Below, in pieces: positions 1 to 5,801 of a stretch of 6,444 nucleotides of DNA. Position 1 is the first letter of the stretch; every line of letters starts with the position of its first letter. The position numbers were made by a program, and so were the translations under genes. Below the pieces are notes generated by a model, which saw nothing but the letters and a program-made list of their open reading frames with translations, did not search any database and was not told the origin of the DNA. This DNA comes from Pyrinomonadaceae bacterium (GTDB taxonomy: Bacteria > Acidobacteriota > Blastocatellia > Pyrinomonadales > Pyrinomonadaceae), in assembly GCA_018060305.1 (NCBI GenBank), contig JAGOWF010000162.1, positions 1-6,444 of the forward strand, written 5' to 3'.

Positions 1-943
1 CGTCGAGGGCGAGGAACCAGACGGTCATGTCGCCGATGGGCGAGGCGTTGACGAAGTTGCCCGCGAGCGTCGCCATGTTGCGGATCGGCGTAGATGAGAC
101 GAGCTTTAAGTGTTTGTAAAGATCGGGGAATGCCGCGTTCATCACGGGCGATTCGAGCAGGTCGGTGACGGTCGCCGACGCGCCGATCTCGATGTGTTCG
201 CCGGTGTCGCGAATACCGCGCAGCTTATCGTTATAAAGCAGTGGAGCCGATTCCGCCTCGGCCATTTCCTCAGGCCGTTGAACATACAGATCGGTGCCGC
301 CGCCCACAGGCGGAACCGACCGCGTGAGCGGTTGGTCGGACCTGTCAGCCCCGTCAGCGCCACCTGAATCGAGACTCGTGAGACGTTCGCACATGTTTTC
401 GAAGTACTTCGGAACCACCGAGCGAGTTATCGCCGCGGCCACGCCACCTGCTGACGCAGGCGGTTCCGCCCTCGAAAGCCGCGTTGCCGCTCGTTCTATT
501 GACTTGTAACCAGTGCAACGACAGATATTGCCATCTATTGATGACACCGCCGACGCGTGGTCGGCAGCCGAGCCGTCAAGGCACGCTCCGGTCAGCGACA
601 TCACAAAGCCAACCGTGCAAAACCCGCATTGTGTTCCGCTCTCATCGACCATTGCCTGCTGAACCGGTGTGAGCGAACCGTTGGCGGGATTGATCCCTTC
701 GATGGTGACGATATGCTTGCCGGCGGCGTTTGCCAGCGGCATCAGGCATGAGGTCATCGAGCGGTATCTTACCGTGTCGCCAACAAGCTCGCCAACCAGG
801 ATCGTGCACGCCCCACAATCGCCCTCGCGGCAACCGATCTTAGTGCCTTTTAGTCCCTTGTGATACCGGACAAAATCCAGCACCGTCACTCCCGATGGAA
901 GGTCGGTCACAATGTCCTCGTTATTGAGGATGAACTTCATCAT
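1..943 (-). CDS. xdhA: Xanthine dehydrogenase small subunit ([2Fe-2S] + FAD domains), 3' part cut by window edge
   Basis: The frame is open from ATG at 943 to the left edge (314 codons, no stop), so the C-terminus lies outside the window. Residues 1-85 are a plant-type ferredoxin domain with C38, C43, C46 and C66. Residues 90-155 are the second [2Fe-2S] helical domain with CGFC (106-109) and CRC (141-143), giving all eight cluster cysteines. The FAD-binding domain of the molybdopterin dehydrogenase family follows: GGGTDLYVQ (214-222) and, near the edge, PIRNMATLAGNFVNASPIGD. Known family role: passing electrons from the molybdenum subunit, which oxidises hypoxanthine/xanthine, to FAD and NAD+. 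The guanine deaminase gene upstream supports a purine role. ATG codons occur at both 943 and 940, and neither has a clear Shine-Dalgarno. The linker (about 158-212) carries two palindromic insertions, listed separately. Substrate specificity cannot be settled without the molybdenum subunit; a related molybdo-hydroxylase is possible. Confidence 0.92.
   Translation of the reverse strand, partial: MMKFILNNEDIVTDLPSGVTVLDFVRYHKGLKGTKIGCREGDCGACTILVGELVGDTVRYRSMTSCLMPLANAAGKHIVTIEGINPANGSLTPVQQAMVDESGTQCGFCTVGFVMSLTGACLDGSAADHASAVSSIDGNICRCTGYKSIERAATRLSRAEPPASAGGVAAAITRSVVPKYFENMCERLTSLDSGGADGADRSDQPLTRSVPPVGGGTDLYVQRPEEMAEAESAPLLYNDKLRGIRDTGEHIEIGASATVTDLLESPVMNAAFPDLYKHLKLVSSTPIRNMATLAGNFVNASPIGDMTVWFLALD
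309..336 (+). repeat. 28-nt palindromic element, copy 2, opposite orientation
   Basis: Read on the plus strand it begins GGCGGAACCG like copy 1 and folds into 8-nt arms (316-323 with 328-335, one G·T pair) around a GTGA loop. It is inverted relative to copy 1, so the dehydrogenase frame reads its complement as DQPLTRSVPP (about residues 203-212), directly before the FAD motif GGGTD. Its GGCGG edge (309-313) also pairs with CCGCC at 300-304 across a 4-nt loop. In this orientation the plus strand has a TGA in one frame, which the dehydrogenase reading avoids. Confidence 0.6.
341..358 (-). repeat. Tandem pair of 9-nt units beside palindromic copy 2
   Basis: Two adjacent 9-nt units (341-349 and 350-358 on the plus strand, CCTGTCAGC and CCCGTCAGC) differ at one base. 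In the dehydrogenase frame they give the repeated Ala-Asp of GADGADR (about residues 195-201), in the variable linker. They begin 4 nt from palindromic copy 2 and may belong to a larger inserted unit. Confidence 0.5.
443..470 (-). repeat. 28-nt palindromic element, copy 1, inside the dehydrogenase gene
   Basis: Read on the minus strand it begins GGCGGAACCG and then folds into a hairpin: 8-nt arms (463-456 with 451-444, one G·U pair) around a GTCA loop. In the dehydrogenase frame it encodes AEPPASAGG, about residues 159-167, just after the second iron-sulfur domain. That glycine/alanine/proline stretch does not look like native domain sequence. It matches copy 2 (309-336, opposite strand) at 22 of 28 positions. 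I infer a dispersed short palindromic repeat that can insert in frame. Confidence 0.65.
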
Positions 944-957
944 GCAGGACATTATCA

Positions 958-1020
958 GTTATTAGTTCTCAGTTATCCCGAAATATTCTCCGAAATAACT
1001 GATAACTGAGAACTGGTAAC
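958..1020. repeat. Long inverted repeat in the spacer between guanine deaminase and dehydrogenase genes
   Basis: Arms 958-977 and 1001-1020 pair over 20 bp with two G·T pairs. The core (964-976 with 1002-1014) is a perfect 13-bp inverted repeat, AGTTCTCAGTTAT. The 23-nt loop overlaps a direct repeat, CCGAAATA at 978-985 and 990-997. The 84-nt spacer is far more A+T-rich than the genes around it. The hairpin lies after the deaminase stop on the minus strand, but no T-tract follows it, so it is not a convincing intrinsic terminator. It could attenuate or partly separate transcription of the dehydrogenase genes, bind a regulator, or be a dispersed intergenic repeat. Confidence 0.7.
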
Positions 1021-1027
1021 GGAAAAA

Positions 1028-1504
1028 CTAATACTCTATCTTGTCCGTCTTCGCCTCCCACGAACGAAAGACCTCGATGGCCTCGTCACGCATTACGTTT
1101 ACGAGCCGCATCTCGCGTTCATTGTTAGAGCGTTCGAGTTCCTCGTAAATGAACCGGTCGTCAAAGCCGATCTTCGCCGCGTCGTCGCGGGTGCAGGCGT
1201 AATAAACATTCGCGGGCCGTGCCCAGTAGATCGCGCCGAGGCACATTGGGCACGGCTCGCACGATGTGTAGATCGTGCAGCCGTCTAACTGGAACGAATT
1301 CAATGACTTACATGCTTCACGAATAGCAATGATCTCGGCATGGGCCGTCGGATCATTCGCTGACGTGACTCGATTATTGCCTTCGCCGATGATCTCGCCG
1401 TCACGGGCCACGACACAGCCAAACGGGCCGCCTTCGTTGCTGTCGATGCCATCACGGGCAAGCTCGATGGCCCGCCGCATAAACTTTTTGTCGCCCTCTG
1501 TCAT
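1028..1504 (-). CDS. guaD: Guanine deaminase (cytidine/deoxycytidylate deaminase fold)
   Basis: This 158-residue enzyme should hydrolyse guanine to xanthine and ammonia in the cytoplasm. Zinc-site motifs are clear: PTAHAE with H55 and catalytic E57, and CEPCPMC with C85 and C88. What separates it from the tRNA-adenosine deaminase TadA is a match to Bacillus subtilis GuaD, recalled from memory: NDPTAHAE, YTSCEPCPMCLGAIYWAR, the FDDRFIYEE segment (114-122), and a terminal EY whose tyrosine contributes to the substrate pocket in that enzyme. The start at 1504 is chosen because its ATGA overlaps the stop of the upstream cyclotransferase gene by 4 nt. The in-frame alternative at 1549 would add 15 non-conserved residues inside that gene. 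The product feeds the xanthine dehydrogenase encoded 84 nt downstream. TadA is the main alternative and is unlikely. Confidence 0.9.
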   Translation of the reverse strand: MTEGDKKFMRRAIELARDGIDSNEGGPFGCVVARDGEIIGEGNNRVTSANDPTAHAEIIAIREACKSLNSFQLDGCTIYTSCEPCPMCLGAIYWARPANVYYACTRDDAAKIGFDDRFIYEELERSNNEREMRLVNVMRDEAIEVFRSWEAKTDKIEY

Positions 1505-2358
1505 TGAGTTTTTGGCGGCGTCAGCTTGATCTCGTAGAGTTTTTTCCACTGCTTGCCGGTCACGAAGATGCGGTCTGTAACGGCGTCGTAGGCAATGCCG
1601 TTAAGCGTATTCTCGACCTTCTCATCGTAAGGGCTGTTGGTCTTTGGCTGGTCGTCGGGCGAGATGCCCGCGAGGTCGATCCATCCGATCAGCTTGCCCG
1701 TCTGCGGATCGATTCGGGCGATACGGTTCGGCTTGCCGAGCGTTTCAGTGTCTTCAGAATGCCAGACGTTCGCCCATATCTCACCCTTAACGAATTCGAG
1801 TTCGTTCAGGCGCATCAGCGGCCGTCCGTCCTCGCGCATGACGGGGATAGTCTTGATCTGCTTGAACGTCTGTGGGTCGATGACCTTAAGAACATGCGTC
1901 CCCTGCGACATTATCAGGTTCGTTCCGTCAGTAGTTATGCCCCAACCCTCGCCCTGATAGCTAAATTCGTTGAGCATCTTGAGGTCTTTGGCATCAAACA
2001 CTCTTCCAACGCCGTCCTGCCATGTGACCATGTAGATCTTGTCGCCGAGCACGGTGGATCCCTCGCCGAATTCATCCTTTGGCAGATCCCATTTCTGCTG
2101 GACCTTGCCCGTCTCGATGTCAACTTTTCTAATTTGGGAACGGCCCTTCTGTCCCGTGCTTTCATAGAGCGAGCCGTTATAAAAGAACAGTCCCTGTGTG
2201 AATGCGCTGCCGTCGTGCGGATACGTTTTGACGATCTCGTAGCCAAAAACCGGCAGCAGCGGAGCCTTCGCGGTCACGTTGTTCGGCTTTGGCGTGTTTG
2301 CCGTGCCCGAACACGCCAAGGCAATGGCCGCAGTAAAAAAAACCAGCAAAGTCCGCAT
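1501..2358 (-). CDS. Glutaminyl-peptide cyclotransferase, plant-type, predicted lipoprotein
   Basis: The 285-residue protein belongs to the plant/bacterial glutaminyl cyclase family (a five-bladed beta-propeller). It converts N-terminal glutamine of peptides or proteins to pyroglutamate with loss of ammonia. Residues 1-15 are a hydrophobic signal ending IALA before C16, a lipobox-like site, so membrane anchoring outside the cytoplasm is likely; the lipobox is not perfectly canonical. Family motifs in order are PHDGSAFTQGL (47-57), LYESTG (64-69, whose glutamate fits the family's catalytic acid), GEGWG (136-140), LNELE (184-188), IWANVW (194-199), LNGIAYD (252-258) and FVTGKQWKKLYE (265-276). 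ATG at 2358 is preferred; a TTG 6 nt further upstream would only add two residues. It starts 6 nt after the thioredoxin-domain gene and overlaps guaD by 4 nt, so it is probably co-transcribed with both. Confidence 0.9.
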   Translation of the reverse strand: MRTLLVFFTAAIALACSGTANTPKPNNVTAKAPLLPVFGYEIVKTYPHDGSAFTQGLFFYNGSLYESTGQKGRSQIRKVDIETGKVQQKWDLPKDEFGEGSTVLGDKIYMVTWQDGVGRVFDAKDLKMLNEFSYQGEGWGITTDGTNLIMSQGTHVLKVIDPQTFKQIKTIPVMREDGRPLMRLNELEFVKGEIWANVWHSEDTETLGKPNRIARIDPQTGKLIGWIDLAGISPDDQPKTNSPYDEKVENTLNGIAYDAVTDRIFVTGKQWKKLYEIKLTPPKTQ

Positions 2359-2364
2359 ACTCAA

Positions 2365-3687
2365 TTATTTAGGTATTGCCGCTTCGATCGCAGATGCGAT
2401 CGACTCGGGCGAGATATTACGCACGCGGCGGCCGTTTACAAAGATCGTTGGCGTCCCACTGATGCCGAGGGCCTCGCCGTCGGCCATGTCCTTTCTCACC
2501 TCAGCCGCCGTTCTCTCAGAATTAAAGTCTATATCAAACTGCGCCGCATTCAAACCTATCTGCGCCGCGTATTTTTTGAGCGATCCCGCGTCGAGCGCAC
2601 CCTGATTTTTGTAAAGTAACTCTATGTATTCAAAGAACTTGCCCTGTGCATTCGCCGCGCCGGCCGCGCGAGCGGCATCGAAACTATTGCCGTGGACCGA
2701 CTCGAGCGGAAAGTCGCGCACGACGAATCTGACCTTGCCGTCAAAGCCTGCGATCACTCGTTTCAACATCGGATGCGTCGCAGCGCACGCGGAACATTGA
2801 AAGTCGCTGAACATAATGACTTTTACCGGCGCATTGGCCGCACCAAGTGCCGGATCGTCATCGGCCGAGACATTCTCGATCGGCGCTTCGGGGACGGCGT
2901 ATATGATCTTGACCTGATACTTTGCGAAAAGGCGTTGGGCGAGCGCGTCCTCAAGATTCGTCCGTTCTTCGTCCGAGAAATCCTTCATCTTGTTTGTGAT
3001 CTCGCGGGCAATGAAGGTTCCCGCGTCGATGCCCGCTGCCTTCGCCTCGTCAGCGATCAGCGCGTTCCGGATCACGTCAGTCAGATCGTCGGTGATGATG
3101 TCGCCAAGGTCGGCCTGCCCTTCACGGAGTTCGGTCGCGGCAAAATCCTCAAACTCCCTCACGGTTGCAGGCTTCCCGTTAAGGGTCGCAATTACATCGG
3201 CCGGTGTAAGGTTCAGAGCGTTTACATCCTTACCGGCTGAAAACTTAAACTTTGTTCGTAGCCTGGCGAACAATGCGGCGAACATCTTCTGCTGCGGATC
3301 AGCACGTAGGTAATCGACGATTTGCTCGCGGACTTCCGGCAGTGGACGCCCGCCGAGGGCCTGTTGATTGGCATCGTAAACAGCCTTGATCTCGGCCTCG
3401 GTCGGAAGTTTGACCTTGGCCTTCTCGTTCCAGATGAACTTGCCGCTTGACACGCCAAGCGACGCTGCCTCGAGATCGATCAGGCGTTGATTGACGAACT
3501 GCGCAAACAGGTCGGTTCGCGCGGTTGCGATGCTCAACGGCAGGTTGGCAACGGCTTTTTGGACCTCCGGCGAGAGGTCGCGCAGCTTGAAGGTCCGTCC
3601 CGTCGCAGTCGCGAGGACGTCGTCGGGTTTTTGTGCGGTCACGCTGGCGGCCGCGAGAAGAAGAAAGACGATGATCGCTCGATACAT
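2365..3687 (-). CDS. Exported protein with two SurA-like modules fused to a DsbA-like thioredoxin domain
   Basis: The 440-residue product starts with a signal peptide (1-18, likely cut after VTA). Residues 20-150 resemble the N-terminal chaperone domain of SurA/parvulin-type proteins: a beta-hairpin, helices, then PTEAEIKAVYDANQQALGG (95-113) and RPLPEVREQIVDYL (114-127). Residues 164-262 look like a degenerate second copy. Residues 280-440 are a DsbA/Thioredoxin_4 domain with FSDFQCSACAATHP (293-306), redox pair C298/C301, and the cis-proline loop GISGTPTIFVNG (408-419, P413). The family catalyses disulfide exchange in exported proteins, using its CXXC pair; the SurA-like part probably binds unfolded clients. 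No peptidyl-prolyl isomerase domain is visible. The start at 3687 is chosen for its signal peptide and AGGG ribosome site. The frame stays open upstream to 4299, but that stretch is antisense to the glycosylase gene. First gene of the leftward group. Confidence 0.88.
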   Translation of the reverse strand: MYRAIIVFLLLAAASVTAQKPDDVLATATGRTFKLRDLSPEVQKAVANLPLSIATARTDLFAQFVNQRLIDLEAASLGVSSGKFIWNEKAKVKLPTEAEIKAVYDANQQALGGRPLPEVREQIVDYLRADPQQKMFAALFARLRTKFKFSAGKDVNALNLTPADVIATLNGKPATVREFEDFAATELREGQADLGDIITDDLTDVIRNALIADEAKAAGIDAGTFIAREITNKMKDFSDEERTNLEDALAQRLFAKYQVKIIYAVPEAPIENVSADDDPALGAANAPVKVIMFSDFQCSACAATHPMLKRVIAGFDGKVRFVVRDFPLESVHGNSFDAARAAGAANAQGKFFEYIELLYKNQGALDAGSLKKYAAQIGLNAAQFDIDFNSERTAAEVRKDMADGEALGISGTPTIFVNGRRVRNISPESIASAIEAAIPK

Positions 3688-3753
3688 AAAATTGCCCTGC
3701 GGCCGGTGTGATATTAACAAAATTTGAGTTTCACCGTATCGTAAAAGTTGCTT
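3688..3753. promoter_or_regulatory. Divergent intergenic region between the leftward group and the glycosylase gene
   Basis: These 66 nt separate two divergent genes, so promoters for both directions must lie here or overlap the coding ends. The right half is A+T-rich. On the plus strand TATCGT (3737-3742) is a weak -10-like site for the glycosylase. On the minus strand TTAATAT around 3712-3718 is a weak -10 candidate for the thioredoxin-domain gene. I find no good -35 match in either direction, so the assignment rests mainly on gene orientation. Confidence 0.4.
3695..3698 (-). promoter_or_regulatory. Ribosome binding site of the thioredoxin-domain gene
   Basis: AGGG on the minus strand, 7 nt before ATG at 3687. 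This site favours 3687 over the much longer upstream reading frame. It is the only clear Shine-Dalgarno I find in the window. Confidence 0.6.
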
Positions 3754-4371
3754 ATGAAGATTCCGCGAAAGTTTTACGAACGCGAAGACACGCTCGCGGT
3801 CGCCCGCGATCTGCTCGGCACATTGCTTGTCGTGCCCGCCGCCGACGGCACGCGCGTCTCGGGAATGATCGTTGAGACAGAGGCATATCTCGGCGTTACT
3901 GACCGAGCCGCTCACTCTTTCGGTGGCCGTCGCACCGAGCGCAACGAGGTGATGTACGGCCGTGCCGGGCACGTCTATGTGTTCTTTGTGTATGGGATGT
4001 ACTACCAGTTCAATGTCGTCACCGGCCCGGCCGATCACCCGCACGCTATCCTCATTCGCGCGGTCGAACCGGTGGATGGCATCGACGTCATTCGTTCCCG
4101 TCGCGGCGAGATGAAAGATCAAAATCTCACCTCCGGCCCGGGCAAACTCTGCATCGCCCTCGGCATTGATCGCACACTCAACGGTCAAGATCTTTGCGGC
4201 GACAGTGTCTGGCTCGAAAAATCCCGTTCCGTCGAGCCGGACGAGATCGCCACAGGCCCGCGGATCGGCATCGACTATGCCGGTGAGGATGCCCGCCATC
4301 CATATCGATCCTGGATTCGAGGGAATCCGTATGTCAGTAAACCTCGCGTAGAACTACTGAGCAAAAACTGA
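3754..4371 (+). CDS. mpg: DNA-3-methyladenine glycosylase, AAG/MPG family
   Basis: The 205-residue protein is a full-length bacterial member of the alkyladenine DNA glycosylase family. It removes alkylated purines such as 3-methyladenine, and often hypoxanthine, to start base excision repair. Residues corresponding to human AAG are visible: ETEAY (41-45) with E43 as the water-activating glutamate and Y45 in the base pocket, H54 in AAHS, YGMY (80-83) with Y83 at the position of the base-flipping intercalating tyrosine, and LIRAVEP (100-106). SGPGKLCIALGI (127-138) and the terminal RSWIRGNPYVS (185-195) are also family blocks. ATG at 3754 gives the expected MKIPRKFY start; a TTG 6 nt upstream is in frame. 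No Shine-Dalgarno is evident. The aminotransferase gene begins 13 nt after its stop. Confidence 0.93.
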   Translation: MKIPRKFYEREDTLAVARDLLGTLLVVPAADGTRVSGMIVETEAYLGVTDRAAHSFGGRRTERNEVMYGRAGHVYVFFVYGMYYQFNVVTGPADHPHAILIRAVEPVDGIDVIRSRRGEMKDQNLTSGPGKLCIALGIDRTLNGQDLCGDSVWLEKSRSVEPDEIATGPRIGIDYAGEDARHPYRSWIRGNPYVSKPRVELLSKN

Positions 4372-4384
4372 TACTTTTATTGTT

Positions 4385-5545
4385 ATGTCAGAAGCAAGAC
4401 TCGGGAAAGTTAAGCCCGATATCCGTGCGATCACGCGATTGGTGCCGCCGAGCGGGAATCTCGTCCAAGGGCAGTCGGAATTGCCGATCGATCCGCAATT
4501 GGCCGCCGAGGCCGCTGCGATAATCGCCGCCAGCCAGAATCATTACGGCGGCAGCGAGGGCCACGAAGGGCTGCGCCGGGTCGTCGCCGAAAAGATCGCA
4601 AAATACAACAACGTCCAGATCGACGTGTATGCACGTCCGTTTGAACTGATGATCACAAACGGCGGCACGGGCGCGCTTGTCGGTGTCGCACAAGGCTATC
4701 TCAAGAACAAGTCAGCGCTTGTTTTTGAGCCATATTATCCATATCACAAACGCATTCTGGAAGAATTTGGCGGCAAGACCGAACCGTTCGAGCTTGACGA
4801 TCAACTGACGTTTGAAAAGGACGCACTGCTTGCTCGTTGTAAAGAGTTAAAAGTTCGCTCGGATTTTCCGCTAGCCGCCATTCTGGTCTGTTCGCCTGCA
4901 AATCCGAGCGGCAAAGTGATGTCGCAGACGGAACTCGAAGCCGTTGCCGATGTGGCAAAAGAACTTGACCTGTTCGTCGTCTCCGACGAGGTCTATGAAC
5001 ACTATGTGACTGGCGAAAATCCACACACGCCCATCGCAACGCTGCCAGATATGTGGCAGCGAACGATCACGGTCAATTCGTTCTCAAAGTCCTGGAATAT
5101 CTCCGGCTGGCGTCTCGGCTACGCATACGGTCCCGGCGAAATGATCGCAAAGATCAATAACGCCGCGAACGTCATCTACGTCTGTCCCGCGACACCGCTT
5201 CAAGCTGCACTCGCCAAAACTCTGATGGCAGACGGCACGTATTACACGCGATTGCGGGAGAGATTTGACGCAAAACGACGAATGGTCTCGAAGGTGATCT
5301 CAGATCTCGGATTCGAGATCTACGATTCTGGGTCGGCCTTTTACATCTGGGCTCGAATACCTCGGCAGTTCGATGACGCTATTGCCTTTAACGAGATGCT
5401 CATGCGCGAGGCCGGCGTCGGTATGACGCCCGGCTCGGCTTTTGCCGACGGCGACCTATGGGACGCCCACGTCCGTATCTGCATCGCCCGCGAGGATGCG
5501 ATCCTCGACGGGTCAATGGAAAGGCTGCAAGGCGTGTTGAGTTAA
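4385..5545 (+). CDS. PLP-dependent aminotransferase, class I/II (aspartate aminotransferase superfamily)
   Basis: The 386-residue length is normal for fold-type I aminotransferases. Visible PLP-site residues are SPANPSG (170-176, N173 near the cofactor ring), SDEVYEHY (200-207, D201 to the pyridine nitrogen and Y204 to O3'), SFSKSWNISGWRLGY (232-246, Schiff-base K235 and phosphate-binding R243), and HVRICIA (362-368), where R364 matches the arginine that holds the substrate alpha-carboxylate. It should transfer an amino group between an amino acid and a 2-oxoacid in the cytoplasm. Substrate is not clear; aspartate, alanine or aromatic amino acids are all possible. No Shine-Dalgarno precedes the ATG; TACTTT (4372-4377) lies 7 nt upstream and resembles a -10 element. 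It probably shares a transcript with the glycosylase gene, with no obvious functional link. Confidence 0.9.
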   Translation: MSEARLGKVKPDIRAITRLVPPSGNLVQGQSELPIDPQLAAEAAAIIAASQNHYGGSEGHEGLRRVVAEKIAKYNNVQIDVYARPFELMITNGGTGALVGVAQGYLKNKSALVFEPYYPYHKRILEEFGGKTEPFELDDQLTFEKDALLARCKELKVRSDFPLAAILVCSPANPSGKVMSQTELEAVADVAKELDLFVVSDEVYEHYVTGENPHTPIATLPDMWQRTITVNSFSKSWNISGWRLGYAYGPGEMIAKINNAANVIYVCPATPLQAALAKTLMADGTYYTRLRERFDAKRRMVSKVISDLGFEIYDSGSAFYIWARIPRQFDDAIAFNEMLMREAGVGMTPGSAFADGDLWDAHVRICIAREDAILDGSMERLQGVLS

Positions 5546-5570
5546 TCGGGTCTGGATTTGGGTGTAGAAT
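5542..5570 (+). promoter_or_regulatory. Candidate promoter for the toxin-antitoxin genes
   Basis: TAGAAT (5565-5570) matches the TATAAT -10 consensus at five of six bases. Upstream TTAATC (5542-5547), a poor -35, sits at a 17-bp spacing and overlaps the aminotransferase stop. Transcription would begin about 5576-5578, at the antitoxin ATG (5577), implying a leaderless or near-leaderless message. Only AGG at 5571-5573 could act as a Shine-Dalgarno, and it is too close to the ATG. Confidence 0.4.
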
Positions 5571-5576
5571 AGGCAT

Positions 5577-5801
5577 ATGCTTAGCGAACGAATCACTATC
5601 AATCCTAATCAGTGCGGTGGTAGGCCCTGTATTCGTGGAATGCGAATTAGGGTCAGCGATGTGCTTGAGCTGTTGGCTAATGGACTCTCGAAAGAAGAGA
5701 TCCTGGATGAGATGCCCGATCTTGAGATCGAAGACATCCATGCCGTTCTGGCCTATGCTGCCCGCCGGTTTGATCATCCCGTGTTGCCGGCGGCCGTATG
5801 A
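5577..5801 (+). CDS. DUF433 family antitoxin (VapB-like winged-helix protein)
   Basis: The 74-residue protein matches the DUF433 pattern throughout: ERITINPNQCGGRPCIRGMR (4-23), then RVSDVLELLANGLSKEEIL (25-43), EMPDLEIEDIHAVLAYAARR (45-64). These small proteins have a winged helix-turn-helix fold and are usually encoded just before DUF5615 or PIN-type toxins. They are thought to neutralise the toxin and repress their own promoter. That arrangement is exact here: the stop overlaps the toxin start in ATGA (5798-5801). It lies 31 nt after the aminotransferase gene. Antitoxin function is inferred from family and context. Confidence 0.88.
   Translation: MLSERITINPNQCGGRPCIRGMRIRVSDVLELLANGLSKEEILDEMPDLEIEDIHAVLAYAARRFDHPVLPAAV

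Noticed and set aside
110..367. Small open frames across the left end on both strands
   Set aside because: The dehydrogenase frame running off the left edge accounts for this DNA with eight cluster cysteines and an FAD motif. The small frames are shadows, partly created by the palindromic elements.
1505..1549. Longer guanine deaminase start at 1549
   Set aside because: The extra 15 residues fall in the end of the cyclotransferase gene and are not part of the conserved fold. The ATGA overlap at 1504 is the more natural start.
1504..2619. Plus-strand 371-codon open frame
   Set aside because: It lies antisense to the glutaminyl cyclase and the end of the thioredoxin-domain gene, both with clear family motifs. 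Its translation is rich in Arg/Leu and shows no recognisable domain.
2692..3240. Plus-strand 182-codon open frame
   Set aside because: It is antisense to the DsbA-like and second SurA-like regions, with no family motif and no ribosome site seen.
3688..4299. N-terminal extension of the thioredoxin-domain reading frame to 4299 (about 200 extra residues)
   Set aside because: It is antisense to the well-supported glycosylase gene. It would also bury the signal peptide starting at 3687 and bypass the AGGG ribosome site. The open frame is a composition effect.
5302..5321. Perfect 8-bp inverted repeat (AGATCTCG, 4-nt loop) within the aminotransferase gene
   Set aside because: It encodes ordinary family sequence (SDLGFEIYD) and has no T-tract or second copy in the window. 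It is probably chance.
5546..5576. Possible terminator after the aminotransferase gene
   Set aside because: The 31-nt gap has no hairpin followed by a T-run. It reads better as a short promoter region for the antitoxin.
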